A stretch of 64,000 nt of DNA from Chara braunii (taxonomy: Eukaryota > Streptophyta > Charophyceae > Charales > Characeae), in contig BFEA01000192.1 of NCBI GenBank assembly GCA_003427395.1, positions 1,184,058-1,248,057 of the forward strand, read 5' to 3'. Numbering within the stretch: position 1 is the first letter of the stretch; the number at the start of each line of letters is the position of its first letter. Position numbers and translations under genes: made by a program. Below, one piece after another: positions 53,972 to 64,000 of the stretch. The notes beneath the pieces were generated by a model. That model saw only the letters and a list, made by a program, of their open reading frames with translations. It was not told the origin of the DNA and made no database searches.

Positions 53972-53998
53972 CTGTCTCTTATACACATCTAGATGTGT
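53972..53998. other. Residual Nextera mate-pair junction adapter
   Basis: CTGTCTCTTATACACATCT (53972-53990) is the Tn5 mosaic-end adapter, followed by AGATGTGT, the start of its inverted partner as in the mate-pair junction adapter. It sits 6 bp from the gap. This is artificial sequence and not genome. Confidence 0.97.
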
Positions 53999-54514
53999 CC
54001 CCCCCCCCTCTCTTATGCACTCTCGCTCTTCATTCCCCCTCTCTCCTGAGAGGGTGGACCATAAGGCCTAACACTGACCCTCCTGACCACTATTTTTGGG
54101 CTGATGGCGGTCAAAACTGATGCAGCAAGGAAGACCCTACCGGTAGACGATTCGCTAACAGGATGTAACCCAACTGGAAAGAAGTGAGGTGTGCAAAGGA
54201 GAGCGCGGAGATGTGGAAGGCAAAACTTACATCCACGAGAACTGCCCGCATGCGTGGGTTTTGACAGATTCTCATGCCTGTCTTTCTCTTGTGCACGTGT
54301 GTGTGCGTGTTGTTTTAAGACACCCCAGATTCTCTCTCTCATTCCCTTCACAAATCATCACAAGCCATCCATACTAAAAATGATAGATAGGCAATATAAT
54401 AGAAAATGCAAGGTTGGCCATGTTTGTGTGGTTCAGCGCCAAGTGCCCACACACTCGTCTGCCACCAAAGCGGCACAGTAAGGAGATGGAGGGCAGAAGG
54501 CAACTTGCTTGATA
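53999..54514. other. Unassigned
   Basis: No repeat or gene supported. A strong minus-strand donor-like site occurs at about 54230 without a convincing exon. Confidence 0.4.
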
Positions 54515-54960
54515 CATGCCCAATCAGGCAATGTATGGGAGCCAAGGATCCGCAAAGTGATGAAAAGGACTCGTATGGACAATGCAGTGTTAGCCAACCA
54601 TCAACAAGCAATGTACATCCAGATACATATGAACATAGCACAGTGTAGCACAGCGGAAGACTCAAAGATATGACCTGACCTGTCAGATACTGACGCGACA
54701 CCCCATCATACACCACACATGTGAGTGAGGGAGGAGGGACCTCATACACGGAAGAACGGTCCCTCCTTGCACGCGCACATGGGGGGAGATACCACGAACG
54801 AGAGATGGGGGAGGCAAGACGAAGATGGAGGCGCTGGAGAAGACCAAGATCGTGATAGCGAAGTCCAAAAAATAGGCCCTTGCCGAGAGTCCAATCAATG
54901 TCTGCCGCAAAAATTGTTGAATCAGATCTTGGGTGTATGCCTGTGGAACCTCTGCCAGCA
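54515..54960 (-). repeat. LTR-like repeat, copy 1
   Basis: 'tatgggagccaaggat(c/a)cgcaaagtgatgaaaagga' to 'tccaaaaaatag(g/t)cccttgccgag' matches 63660-64000. The second copy lies beside a minus-strand primer-binding site, so these look like the LTRs of a minus-strand element whose span holds element E. On the minus strand a GA run (54969-55006) stands where a purine tract would be. Confidence 0.6.
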
Positions 54961-54965
54961 ATCTG

Positions 54966-54968
<3 letters not shown>

Positions 54969-55006
<38 letters not shown>
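54969..55006. repeat. (CT)n microsatellite
   Basis: CT run beside the LTR-like repeat. Confidence 0.9.
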
Positions 55007-55009
<3 letters not shown>

Positions 55010-55716
55010 AAGAAGACGAAGAAGAAAAAGAGGTAGGAGGGAGCGGATCTGGAGGGCGAGGAAGGAGAAGATGTCGTCCTCCTCGCTGTCTCACCTGCAG
55101 GTAGTGGCCTGGTTCTGACTGCGCCCTCATCGTCACGTGCGCAGGTCGCTGGTGTGGAGCCCCACCTATGGCGCCAGGTGAGGCAAGGCCTCTGCCCCTC
55201 TGTCTACCTACGCCTCTACTCTAACACACCGCAGCGCTGTCGCGTGCGGTGCTGGTCCAGCAGCGTGTCGCCCAAGAAGTGAGGTACTCGAACTGTGTCT
55301 GTGTGCCCAGCCTCAGCCCAGCTATAAATAGCACTGGGCCTGGCTGGGCGCGAGTCTGATCCTGGCCCAAAACGGTCTACTCAGTCTGGGCCCCTACCGG
55401 GCATCCAGACCGTGCTGCTGATGTAGCAAGGTGCCAAAATGCGCCTGGCCTAAAAACGGCCTCGCCCCTATGTACCCACCTCAAGGCGTAGCCTTGGGGC
55501 CTGCAAGTCTGAAACAAAATCTGCACAGACAAAAATAGGACAGCAAATAAATAAATGAATAATGCCTGTAATCGAAACCTGCGGCCTAGGGGCCGTCGTG
55601 GGCCTCCAGGGCATGTGTCCGATGGGCATGCAGCCTGGAGCTCAGCAACCGTCAGGCCCCGGGAATGGGGCCCGTGTGCAGGCTCAACATGTAATCCCCC
55701 CCCCTCCCTTATGAAG

Positions 55717-56470
55717 TCAAGCCGGTTGAGGGCGAAGCTGATGATCCGAAGGTGGAACCTGGACGCGGGCACAACGTGGAGCCGAAGGTACAGGCTTGCC
55801 TTGTAACTTGGGTTCGTAACGTGTGAGAACATATGACGATGTTGCCTGAAGTTTCGCACGGGTCAACCATTGGTCAGCCTTATGGCTACAATAGGCGAAA
55901 TGTACCAACTACTCCCACGGCCTATTGTCGTAGCGTCGCTTGGAAATGATGTTGCCAAACTCTTGGAAACCGTCCATAGAGGGTGGGTCTTGCAATCATC
56001 ACTCGGGAAAATCATCGTGTTCCACTGGAGTGAACAGCGCTAACTTAGAACAATGGAAGACCCGGTAGACGGGCAAGTGGGCGAGCACCTGAATGGCAAA
56101 TGGTCCTTCAGGTGCATCCCCAACGGGTGCCACAATGGGCCAAGGCCCCATCCATTTCGAAAGGAGTTTGCAAGAGATATCTTGTTCAACGCTGAACTCC
56201 GCAGCGGAGACCCATACATGGTAACGGACAAGGAAGATGCTGGCGGTTGGCCTGTTGGCCAAAACGTTGCTGTGTTTTTGACATTTGGTCCCGTGCCTTG
56301 ACAAGAAGCTCTTGCATCCGACGAACGAAGAGGAGATGGTCGTCGCTCTCGACCTGTGGAATAATCGTGTCCAACGGACAAGTGATCGTTGAGCCATGCT
56401 TGAACTCGAAGGGCGACATCCCAATAGCCGGATGAATCGACGAGTTGTATGCCAACTCGACATCTGGCAA
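55717..56470 (-). pseudogene. Integrase C-terminus and chromodomain-like end of element E
   Basis: 'LLVKARDQMSKTQQRFGQQANRQ' (about 56320) and, in another frame, 'VHFAYCSHKADQWLTRAKLQ' (about 55895-55840), the counterpart of C's EYLVHFAYSTHKAD. Frames are broken. Confidence 0.65.
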
Positions 56471-56474
56471 CCGC

Positions 56475-57205
56475 TCAACCCAATCCTTTTGGTCGGGATG
56501 GATGAGAGTGCAAAGGAGACCGCGAATGAGAGTGCAAAGGAGAACTTGTGTCGTCTGATGCACCCTCTCCGTTTGGCCATCGATTTGAGGGTTGCGAGCC
56601 GAACTCGGCTTGAGAGATCAGCCCCATCGTTTGATGAGTGCCAACCAAAAATCGAACATGAGCAGAATGTCGCGGTCGCAAATGATTTCCTTGGGGTAAC
56701 CCTTGGTTTGATTTCAATCGGCATAAAGAACCTCGGCCAACTCCGATGCCCTGGCTTGATAGCGGCAAGGCAAAAACATGGCAAGCTTGGTGAGCCGGTC
56801 GACCACCGCAAGAATCCCATCCATACCAGTCTTGTGCCTGGGGAACGGCCCGGTAATGTCCATGGCAATCACTTCCCTTCGACGCAAGGGGACCGGTAAT
56901 GGTCGCAACTCGTCGTACGAACAATGATTGCGGGGTTTTCAACGTTGGCAAACCTCGCATGACTCGCAATAGCGTGTGCCGTCGTCAAGAAGACCGGGCC
57001 ACCACAAGTGCTCGCGAAGTCAGCCAGTCGTACGATTGATTCCAAAACGTCGGGTGGCGGGAACGTCGTGAACCTCGCCAAGAAGCCGCATGCGCAAATG
57101 TGAATCCCTCGACATGCAAAGAAGATCCTTCCCCCACAAGTGGACGAGCAAGTATCCCTCTTGGATCCAATAGCGCAATGGTGTCAGACTGGGGGAGGAA
57201 CAATT
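56475..57205 (-). pseudogene. Integrase remnant of element E
   Basis: 'MDITGPFPRHKTGMDGILAV' starts the catalytic core (56885 leftward), with 'VDRLTKLAMFLPCRYQARAS' after it. Upstream in coding sense lie 'RDSHLRMRLLGEVHDVPATRRFG' and 'CESCEVCQR'-like zinc-binding text, in shifted frames. A 24-bp duplication 'gagagtgcaaaggaga' sits near 56506-56543. Confidence 0.75.
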
Positions 57206-57299
57206 TGCATACTTGTCACGAAACTCGGGGTCGGCTTGGTAGCCGCGGATGAAGTTGTCCCGCAAGTCACCGTCAATCTCGAAGGTCGAGTAGACCGTG

Positions 57300-57760
57300 T
57301 CTTGGGACTTGTATAAGACCAACGGATTGTTGTCCGTTACCCATCAAAATTCATCTCGACTGGGAAGAAAATGCCACCAGCGCTTGAGCGCGTGTACGAA
57401 GGCCAATAACTCCTATTTGTTGTCAATCGAGTGCACGACGAACACTTTTTTGTTGAAGTACTTGATCGGGTGCCAGCCCACGCCATTATGTTGCTCGAGG
57501 ACGACACCAATGCCATAGCCGAACGCATCAATAGTGATGCGTGTCGACAAGAGCGGATCATAAATGTGCAAGACCTCCATGGATAGCAACGCGGCCCTGA
57601 GGGCCAAAAAGGAACCCCGTGCATTGTCGTCGAGATCAAACAGTCAACCCTCGCATTGAAGCTTTTGGATAAATGGGCCGCAATCTTCGAATATCCCTTG
57701 ATGAAGCGTTGATAGCAGCCGGCTAAGCCATTAAAGGAACGGTCATTCATGACTTTCTTC
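57300..57760 (-). pseudogene. RNase H of element E
   Basis: 'LRAALLSMEVLHIYDPLLST', 'RITIDAFGYGIGVVLEQHN' and 'KVFVVHSIDNK' match element C's RNase H. The acidic D-A-S has become D-A-F. Confidence 0.7.
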
Positions 57761-57764
57761 AGCT

Positions 57765-58960
57765 CCGACCACTCTTGGATGGCTTGAATCTTCTCCGAGA
57801 ATGGACGGATGCCCTCCGGAGTGACAAAATGGCCCAACGGATGCCCTCCGGAGTGACAAAATGGCCCAAGTACTCCAACTCTTGACACACAAATTCGCAC
57901 TTGTCGCAGCTGAGCGTCTCCAACAGATGTTGAGAATGCTCGAGATGGTCCTCAAAGGTCCGGCTATAGACGAGGATGTCGTCCAAGTAGACCAGCACAA
58001 ACCGGTCCAACTCGTTCGTCATCGCCATTTGAAAAGTCGCCAAGGCATTGGTGAGGCCAACAGATTGGCGCAACGGAGTGTCTCCAACGCATGTCGAAGA
58101 TGCTCGACATGGTCCTCAAAGATCCGGCTACAGACGAGGATTTCGTCCAAGTAGACCAGCACAAACCGGTCCAACGTTGCGTGGAACTCGTTGGTCATTG
58201 CCGGTTGAAAACTCGTTGGGGCATTGGTGAGCCCAAAAGGCATAACCACCCAGTCAAAATGCCCATTCCGCATCTTGAACGCAAATTTGTAGCGATCTTG
58301 CGAGCGTATCGAGGTTTGATGATAGCCCAACTTTACATCCAGCTTTGAGAAAAATTCCGCATCGCCCAAACACTCGAGAAGATCATCAATGCGCGGAAGA
58401 GGTCCCACATTCTTGACGGTTTGTGCGTTGAGCTTGCGGTAGTCCATGCACAAGCGAAGATCCCTGTTTTTCTTCCGTACGAAGAGAACTGGCGCACTAC
58501 ATGGTGAGCTACTGATGCGGATCCAGCCCTTGTCCAACAGATCATCTAGTTGAGCGCAAAGAACCGCAAGCTCTTCCTCGCTCATGCGATACATGCATGC
58601 TTTCGACGGCACGGCACCAAGAACGATCTCATGGGAGATCGACCGATCCGGCACCACACCCGTAGGTGACTCGAAGATGTCGACGAACTTGTCGCGCAAC
58701 TGGACCACTCGAGGGTCCGAAGACAAGTCCGTAGGTGAAAATTCGGTTGCTGCGGTGGTCAGAAGAAAACATAGGCCGATCTCGTCAGTCCGTGCATAAG
58801 CGCACGTGGCCCAAAAAGACTTGGCCATTACAACTTGGCACCGGATCGAAGGGTTCGGAAGAGGAATGGTACATGGCACCTTGGCGCCAAAGGCGTCGCG
58901 AACACTAAGTGTCCGCCAATGGAAGTTAACCGTGTGATCCGCACTTGCAAGCCAAGGCAT
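57765..58960 (-). pseudogene. Reverse transcriptase of element E, with internal duplication
   Basis: The longest intact stretch (about 58019-58960) has 'EEELAVLCAQLDDLLDKGWI', 'VLFVRKKNRDLRLCMDYRKL', 'FSKLDVKLGYHQTSIRSQD' and 'PFGLTNAPTSFQ'. The catalytic part is present twice in tandem: YLDE at about 58145, then YLDD ('FVLVYLDDILVYS') at about 57985, about 155 bp apart. A 34-bp repeat 'ggatgccctccggagtgacaaaatggccca' follows near 57807-57868. Only the second copy keeps both catalytic Asp. Confidence 0.8.
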
Positions 58961-59260
58961 CCCAAAATAAGATCGAAGAACGTGTCCAAGACATCAAACG
59001 TCACCGGTTCGCATGCATGAGGTGTGAAATAAACCGGCACGACTTCGATGCAGCGATAGAGGAGTTGTTGCGTCCGACCATCGGCCGACTTGATCGTCGT
59101 CGGGTTTGGCTTCCTTCAAACTTGTGCGCCAAGGCCGGCCCTTTGGATGAAGGACTGGCTAATGAAATTGCGAGTCGCGTCCCTATCCAGCAAAGCGTTG
59201 CAGGACGCTTGCCCAACTTGGATGCGGGCATAAAGGAGCGGTGCATTGTTGTCATCGTAC
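58961..59260 (-). pseudogene. Protease of element E
   Basis: Minus-strand text 'ATRNFISQSFIQRAGLGAQV' follows the active-site region, but the expected D-S/T-G reads D-R-D. Then come 'VYFTPHACEPVTFDVLDTFF' and 'DLILG', as in gypsy proteases. A stop follows GAQV. Confidence 0.7.
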
Positions 59261-61360
59261 CGCTGCGTGCAAAACTCACGACCACCTTGGTAATATATGC
59301 AAGGATGTCCCCCACCACAACTTCGTCATCCGTCGGTGAAGATGGTGGTGCATAGAAGGCAAAGTATGTTTGGAGATGGGCGCATAATGTTTGCACATTG
59401 CGGTTTCAATAAGCAGTCTGTGGAAGGGACAGGAAGCCATGCCAAATCCTCGAACGTCAATAGGTCCAAGACCTCTATGTTGAACTCGTGAATCGAATCC
59501 CTTCAAGAACCGCTTGACGACGATAAATTGTCGCTGCTTCCGAACGGAGAAGAAACCAGGCACACATCTTGTCCTTGAGCTTCAGAACCCAGCGAAGGGA
59601 CAAGTCGGGCAGCGTAGTCCTCAAACAAATATGAGGATTGTCGACTTCCGCATGTGCCTCAAAATAAAGAGGTCGCTCGCGAAGCAACCGGTTCCGAAGA
59701 CCTGACGAGTGCAGCCGCATCACTCTCAACGGTGCTCACGTTCCCGAAGGGAATTTGCTTTTGACTTGTGTGGGGCACTTGACGGTGTCATGCACTACGT
59801 TGTTGCACCACTGACGGTTTCGGTACTTAGTACGGATGCGGTAGACGCCTTTGGAGAGACCGTAATGTTTCCAAGGCTCTTAGGCTGCTGGCCCGGTCCT
59901 GAGGGATGAATTGGTGTGCGTCTTCAATTTGCTGCGCCCTCGACCTTTGAAGGGCGACCACCATCCCGGGCGGCTGCTATTTTGTCTGCTTCATCAAAAG
60001 AACCAGCCTCGTGTGAAGGGCCGGTCGACGTTGTCACCACGACCACAGCCACTTTCAGCCAATGCTGATCTCGGCCCTGGCTCACAGCAGACTAACAGGC
60101 CAAGTTCTTGGCTTCGGTGTTCGTCATAATGATCTGCGAAGCTTTATCAAACAGCGGCTCACTTGTGGTGAGCATCTCCCCAACTTGCGCTTGGAACTCG
60201 GTTATCCAATTCGCGCTTGGCAAGTTGGTCGTGGACGCCAAGCGTCTGACAACACCTCGTGGACACCAAGCGTTGGCCGTGGACGCCAAGCGAGGCCATC
60301 GGCAAGTTGGCCGTGGACGCCAAGCGAGGCCATCGGCAAGTTGGCCGTGGACGCCAAGCGTTGGTACTCGGTTAGCAGTGGTACGTGGATGCCAAGCATT
60401 GGTACTCGGTTATCCAATCCGCGCTTGGCAGGTTGTTCTGATAGAAGCTTTGAAGTTTCCCGACTGTCGGGAGCTCGGGCGGCTCCACTTGGAACCGCTT
60501 GTGACATGCTGCATTGAGATCAGGCCAACTGATCTGTGTATGCAGCTCGGAGACTACGACGGCATGCGTGGACAACATATTGTCCGACCATTTTTGGCGC
60601 GCGCCCCCCGATCCGGAGAATAAGTACACGTGTCAGTTCTCGTCGCTAACTTTGTGGATGTCCAGCTTCAATTCGCATTGGCACCACCATGGGATCGGGA
60701 CCGTCTTCGTCGCATTGCAAAAGATCGGTATGCCTTTAAACTTGAGGACGCTCTCGAAAGTAGTCGCGGTAGGACTGGCTGCGGCGACGCAAATCTGCTG
60801 GTCAATCCGCTGATTTGTCGCTAGAGCGCCGTCCCTGAGCATCCCGACGTAAACTTCCAAGTTGTTGACGCGACCCGCGAAGTTGGATTGTCCGACGATG
60901 GTGGCTGCTGCAGGCTGCTGTTCCATCGTGCATACTCGGTCAAGCAGGTCGGCGATAAGTTAAGCCTGCTTCTTGACCAGAGTGTCCACGCAGAGGATGT
61001 CCTCCTGCAGCGCTGTGCAAGTGGGCAGCGGAGGCGTCCTCCTCTTCGGCAGCCACTGCCCATTTGCCGACAATCACCTCGAGGTACCCCTTGGATTCGA
61101 AGAGTTTGTCTCAGCGTAGTCCACGGCGTTTGTCCGCAGCCTTCCTTGCTGTGTCAACGTCCTCCTGTCGCTGCTGCAGCTCAGCGAGGCGACACTGTTG
61201 TTCTGCCTCCTCATCCCTCTTCTTTCGTGCGGCTGTGGCCCCCGCTGCCCATTGCTTGTACTCCTCCATCATGGTCAGCATGTGGGCCTCATAGGCCTTG
61301 GGTGTCTCACCTTGCTGCTGCTCCATGGTGCTTGTCTGTGAGCGGGTGAGCACTGGCATA
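59261..61360 (-). pseudogene. Gag and linker of element E
   Basis: Starts MPVLTRSQTSTMEQQQGETP at 61359 with a Lys/Glu/Gln coiled-coil-like helix. Then 'LKFKGIPIFCNATKTVPIPW' (about 60740) and 'KRFQVEPPELPTVGKLQ' (about 60480). At 60230-60410 'cgtggacgccaagcg' repeats about six times with a period near 35 bp, a young minisatellite inside gag. Frames are broken repeatedly down to the protease. Confidence 0.7.
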
Positions 61361-61380
61361 CACTACCGAAGACTGACGTG

Positions 61381-61751
61381 ACCTGCTGATGTGGGGACTT
61401 ACCAATGCCGCAGGTGAGGACAGGCGGGAGGAAGAGAAGTAGCGGTGTGACAGCAGGGATGGGGTGGGTGGGAACACTGATCGCCCATATAAGGAGCCAC
61501 TAATCAAATTGGTTCAAACTTTGTTGAAATAATAACAATAATTTTGGTGGGGAAAAACAAAAATCGAAATTCCAAGTTCGGCAGATCTCCCAATCCCCAA
61601 CAACAGAAATCTGAGAAATAAAATAAAATTTTGAATTTCAGACTGCAAAATAATCTAACGATAATAAAGAATACGCAAGGAATATGAGTGCGAACGATAC
61701 CCAAGGAATATGAACGCGAGCGATACACAAGGAATATGAGCGTGAGCGATA
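61381..61751. repeat. LTR remnant and 27-bp tandem repeat
   Basis: 61380-61500 may be the remains of element E's 5' LTR. At about 61672-61760 'aaggaatatga(g/a)(c/t)g(c/t)gagcgata' recurs about three to four times. The rest is AT-rich and unassigned. Confidence 0.55.
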
Positions 61752-62853
61752 TAACAGGATACCAAATTGCAAAATCACGCAGAGAGCTCAAACGCACCAA
61801 GATTCCATACAAATAAGAGCAAAACAATGAACTTGTGAGCCAATGTTCAGGCCCTCAGGGCCCACCACTGCAGTATTCAACGACACTCCTCTCTGTCTGG
61901 TGCCCAGCAACCAGCCTACTCTACTTGCCTAGCCTATCTACGTTCATACAACAGGCTCACTTCAACTTCAAAGACCAAGTACATGTCGTCAACATCAATG
62001 CCGACCTCCCACATACACCAGGTGCGTAGGTACGTATCCTCGTCTCCCCTCAGCACCCCCTGTGATGCACTTCTGGGCCTCCTCCCAAAGACCCCCTGTC
62101 CCCCTCCTCTGCCCCGCACCCTGCAACCCGGCTGCGGCCGCTAGCGCCCCGCTGCCCTGCAGCGCCCTCAACCCTCAGCGCACGTGCACGCCCCAGCCTA
62201 AGCTAGCGCATGCAGACACTCACTTGCTGGCACAGCAGCGTGTCCGCAATGCCCTCATAGGCCAGAATGCCCAGCTCTGGCCAGCCTCCTTCCTATATGG
62301 GAGAGAATGCAGCTGCTGGACTGTGTGCGCCTGGCCCTGGAAGTTTCCAGTAGCTTCCAGTCGGGCCCCAGTGTCTGCGCCTTGGCAGACTTTGACAGTC
62401 GCGGGCCTGGGCCCTTCTCAGTTGGGCACACCCAGCGCCTGGGCCCTTCTCAGTTGGGCACACCCAGCACTTTCCAGGCTCCGAATGTTTGCTGCATTTG
62501 CACTGGGCGACAGGGTAGATACGACAACAATGCTGCTTTCTTGTTGGCCCGTGGCCACTTTGTGATGTATCCGCCTCTCAATGCCTGCGCCCTGGGCTCA
62601 ACCACCCGGGCCCTGGGCTCAACTGCCTGACACAGTTCCTTCCTCTGGAAGATCCCAGGGTAAGGCCCCACGTTGCACTTCAACCAACTGTCGTGCAGCA
62701 ACTGTCTGAGACCCACATTGGAAAGTGCTGACATAAGGGCCTATCGTGAATATTCAGGCCCACCTTGACTTAGGGCGGGCACGAGGCTTGCTGCGGGCCA
62801 CAGTCGAAATATATGCATGTTGTATAAGGGCCCTTGAGGACACATTCCTCACA
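61752..62853 (-). mobile_element. A-type LTR with primer site, minus strand
   Basis: The minus strand begins TGTGAGGAATGTGTCCTC at 62853. It has the hairpin GCCCGCC / CTAAGTCAA / GGTGGGC (62758-62780), the 'ccgcagccgggttgcagggtgcgg'-like part (about 62106-62150), and a TTGGTATCC primer-site-like motif at about 61756-61766 preceded by 'ttttgcaattt', as in element A. It is a 5' LTR of an A/B-family element whose body is gone. 'cctgggcccttctcagttgggcacacccagc' is duplicated at 62408-62470. Confidence 0.7.
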
Positions 62854-62869
62854 AATAGTTTGGAACTGC

Positions 62870-63580
62870 AAAAAATAAAAAAAAATTGCAAATCCCATTA
62901 ATTGAATTTAATTCCGAATTAAAAAATAATCATCCGGATGAATTCCAGATGAGAGTATGTGCAGCAAATTGGGAAAAATCCCAAAACTTAACACAAACAG
63001 AGATTTTTCAAAAAAAAAAGAAAATTCTTTATAAAAAAAAAGGAAAATTCCAGAATCTTGAAATGATGGAAAATTTTTAAAATTTAGAAATAAGAAATTC
63101 GAATTTCCCAGTAAGCACATTTTGTAAAAAAAACAAATCGGCACAACAGAGTCCAGAAACGAATTTAAAGAAAATAAATTCACGGAATAATATTTCAATA
63201 ATTCTGATTTTCAGGAACCGAAAATTCACAAAAAAAAATACTGTTTCTCAGAAAAATAAATTCACGAAATAATTCGGATTTCCAAGAAGTGAAATTCGCA
63301 AAATGATGAAAAAATAATTTCGCGGAATAATTCTGAAATTCAGGAAACAAATACACAAAACAATTCTGATTTTTGAAAAAATCAATTCTTGAAAATTCAC
63401 GGAATAATTTCGCTTTTCAAGAAAAGAAATCATGAAATTAAAATCGTGGAATATTTTGATTTTCGAGAAAATAAATCGCAGAAATACTAAAAATAATTCC
63501 GTGGAATATTCCAATTTTCAAGGTAATAAATCGCAAAATATTCCGGACAAAATTTCAAAATGACTAGGCAGAGTTGTGAT
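62870..63580. repeat. AT-rich degenerate minisatellite
   Basis: Units of about 50-65 bp resembling 'aattcgcggaataattctgattttcaagaaa' recur roughly ten times. A/T content is far above the neighbours. Apparent frames rich in Phe/Leu/Ser are composition effects. Confidence 0.7.
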
Positions 63581-63636
63581 AATCAGGAACAAATCAATCA
63601 ATCAATCATTCAGGGAATCAGGATTCACCTATCGCA

Positions 63637-63649
63637 GCTCCAATACCAA
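63637..63649 (-). other. Minus-strand primer-binding site
   Basis: 'gctccaataccaa' is the inverse of TTGGTATTGGAGC, the initiator-tRNA primer motif. The LTR-like repeat starts a few bases to its right, as expected for an element read on the minus strand. Confidence 0.65.
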
Positions 63650-63656
63650 CTGATAC

Positions 63657-64000
63657 ATGCTCAATCGGGGGAGGTATGGGAGCCAAGGATACGCAAAGTG
63701 ATGAAAAGGACAACAAGCAATGCGCATCCAGATGCATATGAAAATAGCACAATGTAGCGCAGCGTAAGACTCAAAGATATGACCTGACCTGTCAGATACT
63801 GATGCGACACCCCATCATACACCACACATGTGAGAGAGGGAGGACAAACCTCATACACAGAAGAACGGTCCCTCCTTGCCCATGCACCTGGGGGGAGATA
63901 CCATGGACAAGAGATGGGGGGAGTCAAGACGAAGATGGTGGTGAGGGAGAAGACCAAGATCGCGATAGCGAAGTCCAAAAAATAGTCCCTTGCCGAGTGT
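63657..64000 (-). repeat. LTR-like repeat, copy 2, cut by the window end
   Basis: Matches 54515-54893 with small indels. The two copies stand about 9.1 kb apart in the same orientation and would bracket the element E region. Confidence 0.65.

Larger units (their letters stand above)
55130..61380 (-). mobile_element. Ty3/gypsy chromovirus-like element E, degenerate
   Basis: Minus strand, from right to left: gag, protease, reverse transcriptase, RNase H, integrase, chromodomain-like tail, purine tract (about 55696-55708) and an LTR (about 55130-55694). Sequence is close to element C, and its LTR start (TTACATGTTGAGCC) resembles C's (TTATATGTTGCGCC). The LTR has TATTTATAG on the minus strand at 55322-55331. 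The 5' LTR is mostly lost: only about 120 bp with text like 'cctgcggcattggtaagtcc' remains near 61380-61500. Confidence 0.8.

Noticed and set aside
54230-54300. Upstream exon ending at a strong GTAAGT donor (minus strand)
   Set aside because: The donor is good and in phase, but no acceptor or start and no family resemblance could be shown, and the region is near an adapter artefact.
61756-61766. Primer-binding site of element E
   Set aside because: It is preceded by A-type LTR sequence, whereas E's 3' LTR is of another type, so I assign it to a separate A-family remnant.

Overview
This window is nuclear DNA from a large, repeat-rich eukaryotic genome. I infer the green-plant (streptophyte) lineage. 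Reasons: spliced exons with GT/AG borders and long introns, chromovirus-type Ty3/gypsy elements, initiator-methionine tRNA primer sites, many (GA)n/(CT)n arrays, and plant-like mitochondrial cob DNA inserted in the nucleus. A charophyte alga such as Chara would fit, but that is a guess. Two N-gaps, two single Ns and a sequencing-adapter remnant show a short-read/mate-pair draft.

The only convincing host gene is on the minus strand. It has three phase-0 exons (A 52494-52748, B 34715-36226, C 12174-12272) coding for a very Gln-rich protein. A compact conserved block containing 'LAPLHWHDY' is split across the B/C junction. The introns are about 16.3 and 22.4 kb, so most of the transposons listed here are intragenic. 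Neither end of the gene was found. Exon-like segments at 1588-1719 (minus) and elsewhere are only candidates.

The rest is transposon debris. Element A (6062-11388) is an LTR-flanked deletion derivative carrying gag and a piece of RNase H. Element B (36528-about 48065) is its fuller relative, interrupted by a satellite block. Element C (20440-about 24720, plus), element D (about 28110-33480, plus) and element E (about 55130-61380, minus) are degenerate gypsy elements, with chromodomain-like ends in C and E. A-type LTR fragments lie at 14267-14940, 16381-17165 and 61840-62853 (minus). A minus-strand primer site at 63637-63649 and a repeat pair at 54515/63657 mark another element cut by the window end. 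All copies are broken by frameshifts, stops and lost catalytic residues.

DNA transposons: four copies of a family with terminal inverted repeats starting ACCACCAGTA and TTAA-type target duplications (18132-18278, 18323-19193, 31242-32613, 43256-43405), and a 1-kb element with GGGTCT termini (3910-4935). Other insertions: a U6 snRNA retrocopy (24995-25092, minus), a cob fragment (34278-34445, minus) and an organellar LAGLIDADG endonuclease fragment (about 38208-38350, minus). Satellites and microsatellites fill 1-3110, 13190-14210, 25795-27330, 37790-40440, 50084-50662 and 62870-63580.
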